From positions 170,737 to 234,736 of the forward strand of contig NMRA01000297.1 of the NCBI GenBank assembly GCA_002633005.1: 64,000 bases of DNA, given 5' to 3'. The notes below the pieces were generated by a model, which saw only the letters and a list, made by a program, of their open reading frames with translations, made no database searches and had not been told where the DNA came from. Positions within the stretch are counted from its first letter, which is position 1. Every line of letters starts with the position of its first letter. The DNA is from Phoronis australis (lineage: Eukaryota > Phoronida > Phoronidae). This document shows positions 51,301 to 58,950 of the stretch, one piece after another. A program made the position numbers and the translations under genes.

Positions 51301-54300
51301 TTTGTTCACTTCGTAACGCACTGTAGATCCACAAGTGTCGCGAAAACGTTAAGACCTCGCAAGCTTTTGCAAGATATCGCAATGCATTGTAAGCAAAGCA
51401 AACTCATGATCATACTAATTTTGCTCTCGAATTAAGCAAAGATCCTGCAAACGGTTTAATAGATACAGTCATGAGCGCAAAAACAACAAAATTGTCACTA
51501 GGAGGTGCCAAAGTAGTCGAACTCGTCGGAAAATCGTCGTCAGCCGTCCACTTTATAGTAAGAACACACATGCCAATTTTCACAACCATCCTTTGAGCGG
51601 TTTGGTTGATAGATGGGTGGACGCAAAAAAAACAGACTCGAAAACAGTAAAAATGGTCATTAGATGAAGCAAACTAAGTCAAATCCATCTGAAAACGGGA
51701 GGATAGCGTCATCTCTTTAATAGGTGCCTATGTACCAAATTTTATGAAATTGCGTTCAGGAGTTTTGAAGATACAAAGGTAAACGTAAAAAAAACTAAAA
51801 TTGCCACTAGGGGGCACACCGGTAGTCGGATCCGTCTGTAAGCTCGCTCATACCGTCCCATCCACGGAAGGAACACATTATATGCAAAATTTCACGAACA
51901 TACGTTAAGGCGTTTTAGAGATAGAGCAACGGACGCCGGACGGACGGACGCCGGACGGACGGAGATGACGGCATAATGCGTCCACATATAAATATGTGGG
52001 CGCATAAAAACAAGACTATTGGCGGAGACTTTGGGTACAGCTGAACAGGTTAAGTAGAACAATTCTCAAAGAGCTTTACTCAAGCACTTAAACGGAGCTG
52101 AAGGTTCGCGAGCTCGTCTGGTGGGTTGTTTGAATGATTAAAAAAACGTAGAATGTGCGAGAAACTCATTTCATTTCCTGAAACATAAAATAATTGTCTG
52201 CACGTCAGTGTTGCCGTTTTGTACCAGAAGAATTAGCCGCTGAAACTTCAACATTCTAATGATCATGGAGAATTTTGACTCTCACCAGCTTGTTCGATCT
52301 GACGGAAAAACAAACGAAATTCAACTTTTTAAAACTTAGAGCATTTTATAGTTGCTCAACACATATCGAAATACATTGCGCAAAATCAATTTTCGTGAAA
52401 ATGGTGCTCCCATCATGATGTTTGATGTTATCATAGTGACTCTTGGCATGTATTACGGTTTATGAAATCGTGTCCCGAATGAAAGAACTCCGTAAACAAC
52501 TAAACAATTACAGTATTGACACTCACTGGAAGAATAGGCAATGATTTTGTTATAACGAAGCTTTATAACGAAGCTTTTCCTCACGCCGAATGTCAGTCGA
52601 GCTTTATTCACATTTAAGACCGAATCATCAGGTGAGTCAGATAGTTAAGATGACTGTTGTATCACTTTGATTTCGTATGAACACACTTGAACAGGCTAAC
52701 AGTCATCACAACATTTCGCGTGTTACTAATCAGGCCGGGTGTTACTAATCAAAGAATTCTACTTCACGTTCCATGCGCGCACCCGGGGGGGGGGGGCTCC
52801 GGGGCTCCAACGAACCCCCCGCTATTTGGCGAAGTGGGCAAAAAGGTCCGCCTCTGAGAAACAAAAAGTCCGAGATAATGAGACACTAAACAAGCACAAA
52901 CGCGGAATTCACAGTGGTGCCACCGGTTTTTTAGTTCGCCCGCTTTTTTGTTACCAAAAGGTCCACAACGTCAAGAATTCGAGCCCCCATATTAAAGGCT
53001 GGGTGCGTGCATGCGTTCTAATTAAAAAATAGAGTTGTTATCATGTCATTTTCACCCCTAGAATCCGTTAATCGACAAAGTTCCCACACTACTGACTAGA
53101 GATCGGCACGAACGACTCAATTGCCATAAAAACATCAATTCATTGAAAACAATGCGATGAAGATATGTACCAAAATACACGACGAGATCGTTTTAACCTT
53201 TGTCTGACCTTGAAGCAGAAGTCTTTCTCACTAATGGTCTGATCACCATGGCAATTACATTTTTTGTAGCCTAAACTGTGTTGAAGTTCACTTTCTTTTC
53301 AATGTTTCGAGTCTTCATAGACGATCACGTTCCTGTTATTGCAATATAACTAATAAGTGACGCAGCAGCCCTGGGAAACTTTGAAAACCTCGTGATCGTA
53401 AAGTTTGTATTTTGAAACAATTTAAAACGTAGAAATGTCGTGTTTATCACAGCACATTCAACGTTTCAAAACATTTAAGAGAACAATATGTTGCACTGCA
53501 CAGGCAAAATGCGACAATTCCTATTCGATTGCAATCCTACGAGAGGTACCACAACAAGAGATTTTTGCACATATGTAGTGGGGTAGCTAATTATATAAAT
53601 ACATTAATAACTGCAACCCTACGTGGAAAACCAGGATTTCAAAGACCAGCACTCTAAAATTTCTCCACGAAGAGGTAAGGAACGTGCATTTTGTCTGAGA
53701 ACATACGTGCACATGTAAACGTGTCAGTGAATGGACCCGTTTACAAGTTGTACCGTTCAAGTGAGACGTTTCAACAACAACTTGTCTGGCGGTATTAAGA
53801 TAAGTCCACGATCCCCAGTAATGTAGAATTATTAGTCTTCATACACGCCATGTTGGTCACATCACGTGACCTATAGCTAAGTATGAAAAGATCTCTGTTC
53901 CAACCAGGGTTCAAAACGTGACTTGCTGCTAACCGTGCAGACTATTAATTGTTATTGACACGATATCTACGCTCCGGTTTGTAACAACACAATTAACCGT
54001 CAGTAATCTTAACATTTAAACACTGCCTTCATAATGCACAACCAACAACAACAAGGTTTTTTTAGACAGTTTCATGCCGAGTCAACAGTTTGTATTCCTG
54101 AGAAAATCAGCAGGCACGGACATATATCACCATGACAATATATCCTTGTCGCGTGCTTAACTGCAACAAACGCCGAAAACGGAAATGCACTGCAGCGAAT
54201 CTGTTTTATAATTAAAGGAGTTTGAAAAATACATTCAAAGTCGGATTTTTTGTTGATGACCTGATTAGTGTATTCGTGAAAAGTGGCAAAGTTGGTTAGG

Positions 54301-54552
54301 CCAAGGCACCTACATTAGAGCGCCATGTTGAACGCCAGTGACTCTCTCTTTAAAATGTGCTTAACGTCTTACCTGCAGTGCCAAACTTATAGTTTCTCCC
54401 ACGACAGGGAGTCCTAGCGTACCCGGTGGTAGCGGCAGCTTGCTTTCAGTATCTCGCGTGCTCAGTATGTAATGCTGCCACAGTTTCACCGCCAAGTAGC
54501 ACAGAAGTGTCGGCACAAATATTGCCAAGAAGCCGCCAACGGTTGCCTCCAT
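41976..54552 (-). CDS. CYP26: Cytochrome P450 family 26 (retinoic acid 4-hydroxylase), five exons
   Basis: Coding exons on the minus strand: 54552-54373, 49776-49578, 46174-45876, 43402-42986 and 42332-41976. They sum to 1452 nt, 483 residues plus stop, close to the roughly 500 residues usual for CYP26. Intron phases are 0, 1, 0, 0, and the protein reads continuously across every junction. Seen: an N-terminal membrane anchor (about residues 6-25), a proline hinge LPLPPG, a C-helix HRWRR (130-134), an I-helix AGHEKMSS (282-289), ExxR as EVLR (343-346), FDPGRW (395-400), and heme-binding FGSGNRSCIG with Cys422 as ligand. CYP26 enzymes sit in the endoplasmic reticulum and oxidise all-trans retinoic acid, so they shape retinoid signalling; that role is inferred from family. 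The hinge-to-helix order and phrases such as GETI and YPVDNLP are typical of CYP26. Oddity: Lys286-Met287 replace the usual Thr-Thr/Ser after the I-helix acid. No frameshift or internal stop was seen. Confidence 0.93.
42986..43402 (-). CDS. CYP26: CYP26 exon 4 (I-helix, ExxR)
   Basis: Begins GMKARN right after GLNK, a strongly CYP26-like junction. The acceptor is weak (TTTTGAAG, poor pyrimidine tract). Contains the I-helix AGHEKMSS and the K-helix EVLR; ends SFELE at donor GTAAAT, phase 0. Residues 227-365. Confidence 0.9.
44451..44600 (+). mobile_element. MITE family M1, copy D (truncated, in CYP26 intron 3)
   Basis: Starts CATGCGCACACCCAG, then ATATGGGGGGCTCGAATTTC, and matches copy A up to GAGGCG, then stops. 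The right end is lost. Confidence 0.7.
45876..46174 (-). CDS. CYP26: CYP26 exon 3 (C-helix to F-G region)
   Basis: Acceptor CTGTTTCAG; the first two bases complete a Gly codon with exon 2 and open ATHRWRRASVMKAF, the P450 C-helix with the Trp and Arg that contact a heme propionate. The exon ends with GFGLNK in phase 0 at donor GTGAGT. Residues 127-226. Confidence 0.9.
46228..46313. repeat. 28-bp tandem repeat, three copies, in CYP26 intron 2
   Basis: Three near-identical units of GACTGGGTAGAAACAAAATA plus ATGATTAG, 54 bases upstream (in gene sense) of exon 3. Sits near where the branch point and pyrimidine tract should be, but does not reach the acceptor. Confidence 0.8.
48447..49238. mobile_element. 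hAT-like element with 70-bp TIRs and 8-bp TSD, in CYP26 intron 2
   Basis: Left arm 48447-48518 starts CACAGGCGCTTGGG; right arm 49170-49238 ends CCCAAGCGCCTGTG. The arms match over about 70 bp with few differences. CTTTTTAT flanks both ends (48439-48446, 49239-49246), an exact 8-bp duplication. CA...TG ends and 8-bp duplication point to the hAT superfamily. An assembly gap occupies its centre, so internal content is unknown. Confidence 0.8.
48656..48906. other. Assembly gap (run of N)
   Basis: About 250 undetermined bases inside the TIR element; true length may differ. It lies within an intron, so the CYP26 coding sequence is unaffected. Confidence 0.99.
49578..49776 (-). CDS. CYP26: CYP26 exon 2 (substrate-pocket N-terminal region)
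   Basis: Begins GYDFYRKRRRQFG after acceptor TTGCCAG and ends in phase 1 at donor GTAAGG. Contains the family phrases VYKSHILGRPT and ILLGED. Residues 61-126 plus the first base of codon 127. Confidence 0.9.
51460..52010. repeat. Repeat with duplicated sub-blocks in CYP26 intron 1
   Basis: Two related sub-blocks, around 51495-51620 and 51800-51920, each hold a CACTAGGRGG-type phrase, a GTAGTCG phrase, a GTCC-AC phrase and a TTTCAC phrase; the stretch ends with GGACGCCGGACGGACGG tandem copies at 51930-51963. Resembles non-coding mobile DNA; no class assigned. Confidence 0.45.
52772..53013 (-). mobile_element. MITE family M1, copy E (full length, 242 bp, in CYP26 intron 1)
   Basis: Starts CATGCGCGCACCC and ends GGGTGCGTGCATG; CGTTC flanks both ends, a 5-bp target duplication. 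Same length as copy A and inverted relative to it. Confidence 0.8.
54373..54552 (-). CDS. CYP26: CYP26 exon 1 (start codon, membrane anchor, proline hinge)
   Basis: Encodes residues 1-60. The start at 54552 was chosen because it has A at -3 and G at +4 and puts the hydrophobic anchor right at the N-terminus; an upstream in-frame ATG at 54675 lies only about 35 nt from the TATA box and would add 41 unrelated residues. The exon ends after the LALQ codons with donor GTAAGA, in phase 0. From memory, this is where vertebrate CYP26A1 exon 1 also ends, so the junction looks ancestral. Confidence 0.9.
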
Positions 54553-54708
54553 GCTTGGCAAGTAATCTCTGCAAAGACGAGAATGTAACACTTGTAGAAA
54601 AAATGCAGTTGAACTTAAGACTAGGACGATGCAAGCATGTGCATGCGAGCGAGTCCGAATTGGTGCGTTTATCAAAGTTGATTGTTTACTGTGTGCCCTA
54701 GTCAGCGT

Positions 54709-54736
54709 CTTTATATAGAGTCAACGATCTGATTGG
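54709..54736 (-). promoter_or_regulatory. CYP26 core promoter: TATA box and CCAAT box
   Basis: On the minus strand TATATAAAG lies at 54717-54709 and CCAAT at 54736-54732. Initiation about 25-30 bases downstream would give a 5' leader of roughly 125-135 nt before the start codon. A CTTTGCAG sequence in the leader resembles a splice acceptor, but so short a leader needs no intron. Confidence 0.65.
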
Positions 54737-54840
54737 CTGCACTTTTACCCTCAACAGAGTTGTTGAGGAAAAATGGAAACCACTTGCGTTTCTAAAAATA
54801 GCCTAGACACTTGACCACAATTCATTTTACATGTTTCGCC

Positions 54841-54857
54841 CGGTCAATGGACGGTCA
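54841..54857. promoter_or_regulatory. Candidate DR5 retinoic acid response element upstream of CYP26
   Basis: CGGTCA (54841-54846), spacer ATGGA, CGGTCA (54852-54857): a perfect direct repeat with 5-bp spacing, about 125 bp upstream of the TATA box. The RAR/RXR consensus half-site is RGKTCA, so each half-site misses only at its first base. Vertebrate CYP26A1 is feedback-induced through proximal DR5 elements; a similar role here is inference. A further single half-site (TGGTCA on minus) lies at 54812-54817. Confidence 0.5.
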
Positions 54858-55359
54858 GAAACACTTGGCTTTTAAATTACCATGTACGCCGGTTATTTTT
54901 CTATTTACTAAGAAATTTATAATAGCGTTTTTGTCTTCAACGGATTCCGTTAAAAACATTGCACTCATGTCTGACAGTTTTCAATCTGAGGACAGCCCAA
55001 AACGGAGCATATAACCAAAATCAACTGCCAGAGTACCGAGAGACACTTCAACGTAAACGCAAGAAGTACGCGACGGAAACCAGTGTGATCACGTGCTTTT
55101 CTTGCAATACATGACGATATCTCACAGTCTTTTTATTCAGATGATACTATATTTGGTTTGGAACGGTGAAGGACTGTCTATAGTATTACAACATAACGAA
55201 ACACGGTTAATTGGTAGATACAAATTGCCTTTAATGCTCGTGAAAAATAAAAGAAAATTTGGCCTAATGTTGCATGCATCTGTTATGTATATCGATCATC
55301 GGTCCAAAAATGAAGATTGATGGCATGTCCTAGTCTTCGGTTGGCATTCTTGTTAATCT
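54858..55359. other. Upstream flank of CYP26; no gene recognised
   Basis: Short featureless frames only. May include more distant CYP26 regulatory DNA. Confidence 0.4.
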
Positions 55360-55367
55360 TGGTAAAC

Positions 55368-55707
55368 CATAGGCGGATTTAGGGGGGCAGGGGTCCCCCC
55401 CCCCTTGGCTGCAGGAAGCAACATGAAACAAGAGCAGCGTGAACCGTGAGGAAATATTGAGTTCAGTAACCCAGGACCGGTAGCGGACCGGGAGGGGAGG
55501 GGAGGCTCGGACGGAACCGTGCCCCAGTTTTTTTATTTTTTTTTGTTTTTAGTCCACCGATAGTTTTCCTGAACAAAAGGTCCAAATCCCCCTTTCCTGC
55601 TCCCACAACTTTCGGCAACCCTGTACACAAGCATGTACAACTGCGCTTTGCCCAACATGTTGGCCTTTTGTTGAGCCCCCCATTATGGTATCCTAGGTCC
55701 GCCATTG
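55368..55707. mobile_element. 340-bp non-autonomous hAT-like element
   Basis: Ends CATAGGCGGATTTAGG and CCTAGGTCCGCCATTG, with TGGTAAAC exactly duplicated on both sides (55360-55367, 55708-55715). CA...TG ends and an 8-bp duplication fit hAT. Carries a GGGG/CCCC-rich left part and no transposase. Confidence 0.8.
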
Positions 55708-56284
55708 TGGTAAACGGACTAGGATTTCGGCACAAACACTATAATACTTATTGTGCAAAGCTGTAGTTTATCCTCCAGCTGCTGGAACGACCCATGAGTA
55801 GCGCACGACCTGTTTCTGGCGTGGTCGCCGCGCCACCACGTGAATGAACTTCTGAAAGTACTCTTTGTTACAAACTTGCTCGCTGCAACAATAAACTAAA
55901 ACTATGCACTCCACTCTCACTTCATGTTCCTTTACTCACTCAAGATAACCAGAAGTCAAGTGAAACAAGACCACAATTCACCGTAGTTTTGGCAATTTCC
56001 AGGACCATTTTTCACGGAAGACCTAGTCACGCATCCAACCTCTATTCGCATTTGCGTCTGGTGTACATGTACAACTCTGACATATATCAAGAATGAGGTC
56101 AACAGGTGTATTTGAATTAGCTGAACAAAAAGAACATGCCTGTGCAACCTTCAATGCAGTAACTTGAGTCATAATGCAGATGATAAACGCAGGTTGCGAT
56201 CACAATGCCTACTTCTCACGTTGTGCTTCTAACATGGTATCTCCTACATGTATTGGTGATCCGAAATGGAAAGAAAGCGTGTAA

Positions 56285-56568
56285 TTACCCTTACAAAAAT
56301 GAACTTAAATTTTTAAATGAAAACTTAAAAATTTTTGGCAAAAAACTTAAGTTTTTCCTCTAAAACTTAAGTTGATTTCCAAAAACTTAAGTTTTTAGAA
56401 CTTAAGTGTTTGAAAAACTTAAATTTTTGAAAACTTAAGTTATGAAAACTTAAGTTCGTTCCAAAATCTTGTTCCTGCCAAAAATCTAAGTTTTCGTGAA
56501 TGACATCTTAAGTTTTTCAGGCCAAAAACTTTTTTTGATGAACACTTAAGTTATTTTTGTAAGGGTAA
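56285..56568. mobile_element. 284-bp foldback element built of ACTTAAGTTTT motifs
   Basis: Terminal inverted repeats TTACCCTTACAAAAAT and ATTTTTGTAAGGGTAA. The interior is about ten copies of AACTTAAGTTTT-like palindromic words in both orientations. Directly abuts, or was inserted into, the left end of P-like copy 2. Confidence 0.75.
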
Positions 56569-57475
56569 AGAGTTGCCACCACGCATTTTCTTAGTTTTAG
56601 AGGTTTCAGTTGGCTGAGATGAAATGAATATCATAAAGTCTAACTAAATAGGCACTTTTCATGCCACATAGTTGCGATTTATTTACTTTTGAAGAAGAAT
56701 TAGTTATTTCCAAGTTTCCCGCCAAATGATGTAATAGGTGGAAGACGTTCGGTCACTTGATAATCAATTGCAATGGCGGAATGCAGCAGATCAGAAGATG
56801 GTGACGATTTTGAGCGGCAACTGCATAACTATTATTTAAAATTGACACTTAATAACCACTGACAAAGGTCACACACAGTAAACTTGGGTGACTCGTATTT
56901 AATATTGCCATGATATAATGAGCACGGTGCGGTCTAAACACAATACACAAGCCTACGCGTCGCAGCACTCGCTCACTTGTTGTTTATTCATAAAATTTGG
57001 TAATACAGTTACAAGACGGCGAGTCCTTCATCGTAACGCCGCTTTTGTGTTTGGTCAAAACGTGGCTCATTGAATTGTGGCGAATCGCAATTTTCCATAC
57101 TGACATTCCACACTCTCGTACGACGCACAAACCGATGCCACTTCTGTGCAACTTTCACTTCTCTAGAAACTTTGAGCACAGTGACAGTCTCGGTCAAGTT
57201 GCTGTTACTACAGCCTCCACAAACGCCCGTCTTCATGTATAAAAAGGCTGCACTCCGCAGACCTTCCCCACAACTCCTCAATATCGCGCTGGTAAAAACA
57301 ACAATGACGAAGACGGTCTTCCACCCATTACGTACAACTCCGATTAACAGAAAAATATATATTTCTAAAAATATGGCTTGTTTTTTTAGCAACAGGTATA
57401 CTAAAAGCTATAAAGTCCCTTAAAATGTATTAATAAAATTCTTTTGGAGACCCAAGGTGGTGGTGGGAACTCTTT
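56566..57475 (-). mobile_element. P-like TIR element with THAP relic, copy 2
   Basis: Left TAAAGAGTTGCCACCACG, right GGTGGTGGGAACTCTTTA. Internal order is the same as copy 1 (21314-22560) but without the 148-bp nested insertion. Same orientation as copy 1. Confidence 0.65.
57009..57236 (-). pseudogene. THAP zinc-finger relic in P-like copy 2
   Basis: Open from ATG at 57236: VCGGCSN holds the first cysteine pair, KWHRFVRRTRVW the conserved core and Trp. The FKFPK block seen in copy 1 has decayed to LKVSR, and the distal C..HF motif is represented by a Cys followed by QF, so the zinc-ligating His is missing. The frame stops at 57009 with no transposase downstream. Best read as an inactive relic; the frame is open 52 codons further upstream. 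Confidence 0.6.
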
Positions 57476-57820
57476 AAAAACACCGAGCAGCAATTGAAAA
57501 AAATATTTGTCTCATAAAAATACAGAAGATGAGGGCACCAAGAGACAGTGTAAAATGTAGAAATAGGCGTATAAATCAGGTTGTAGCTTAGTACAGGCAT
57601 CATTTTCGAAAAAAAAAACATGGGCATGAGTGAATCGACCCAGACGGACTATGGGCCAATGTGTAGGACCTATGGGCCGTACTAGTTTTTTGTCTTTTTC
57701 ATTTACAATTTTATTGGACCCTTTGGATCGAGTTAAGCAATCTCAGTGCGATAGTATGTCAATGAAACTACTAGTTCTGCGCCAATGACGTTGGGCGCGC
57801 TCCTAAAACTATCCTGCTAG

Positions 57821-58800
57821 TATCATTTAATTTTCCTAGGCGTTTCTGATTGGCTGGTTGAAAGCTCAACAACTGGCGTTTTACGTAATTAAACTGTCAT
57901 GACTTATGGGGGAACTGTAAATGTGGATATAGCTTGTGTTCTCCTGTACAGACAAATCGATGCTTAAGTCATGTCAAGACATTTGAATAGAAAAGCTGTG
58001 GCTGTGCCTTTTCGGAGTGCATTTTTCTGCTGTCGCTTACTTTTTGTTCACGTTGGTGTCCTGTGTTCACACAGTATAAGTAACACACCGGTGAAATCGG
58101 CCACATGTGTGTGCATTGTATGTGCTTCAAGTACACGGCTATTAAACATGAGGCCTACTGCAGAAACGAAAAATTTGCTTTCTCGTCACTTGCCTTCATG
58201 ACAAGGCTAAAAATCGTTCATAGTCCGCCATTTTCTTTCTTTGGTGTAAAGCTAACCAATGACTACTGAGGTTACATCCTCGCTGGTTCCCTGCGTGCCG
58301 CTAAGTGGTAGTCAACCCGCAGGTATCACTTAATTTTCCTCGGGAATTTTTTTACATTGGCGTTTCTGATTGGCTGGCCGAATTCTCAACAGCTAGGCGG
58401 CGCTTTACGCAAACAAACTGGCATGATAAAGGTAGTGTAAATGTGGTGTGTTGTACAGACAAATCGGTGCTTCATGTTCAAGAAATGAGAATCCCAGAAA
58501 ATTGTGGTTGCTCATTTTCGGAGTGCATCTTTCTATTGTGGCTGACTTTTGTTTAGGTTGCTGTCCTATGTATTTTCATACAGTGTGAATAACACTCTAG
58601 TAAATTCGGCCAGATGCCACCTTGTTTATTGTACATGTTTGTGCTTGAAGCACGCGGCCATTGGCCTACTGCAGAAACGAATTAGTTGCTGCTAAGCCAC
58701 TTGCATGGCAAGACTAAAAATCGTTCATCGTCCGCCATTTTCTCACTTTGTTGTAAAGCTAACCAATCATTGCCGAGATTACATCAAAGAATGTTAAGGC
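57821..58800. repeat. Tandem duplication, about 503-bp period
   Basis: TATCATTTAATTTTCCT at 57821 and TATCACTTAATTTTCCT at 58324 open two diverged copies that continue through GATTGGCTGG, TACAGACAAATCG, TTTTCGGAGTGCAT and AAAAATCGTTCATMGTCCGC. Non-coding. Confidence 0.8.
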
Positions 58801-58950
58801 GCGTGCTACTGGGTGCTACCTGCGTGCTGGCTAACAAGCGGCACGCAGGGAACCAGCGAGATGTTACATCAACCAGTGATAAAACACGTGCTACTGAATG
58901 ATACCTGCGTGTTTTCTACCCCCTTAGCGGCCACGCAGGGAACCAGTGAG
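58279..58950. repeat. Inverted repeats around CTCGCTGGTTCCCTGCGTGC
   Basis: CTCGCTGGTTCCCTGCGTGC at 58279 is inverted at the segment ending 58860, and a third, similar inverted end lies at about 58899-58950. They bracket the second unit of the 503-bp duplication, so the duplicated block may be an element amplified in tandem. Confidence 0.6.

Noticed and set aside
53853-53873. Inverted GGTCA/TGACC pair with a CACGTG core in CYP26 intron 1
   Set aside because: The 7-bp inverted spacing is not a standard retinoid-receptor arrangement; an E-box is possible but such 6-mers occur by chance.
54426-54701. Plus-strand frame over CYP26 exon 1 and promoter
   Set aside because: Antisense shadow of exon 1.
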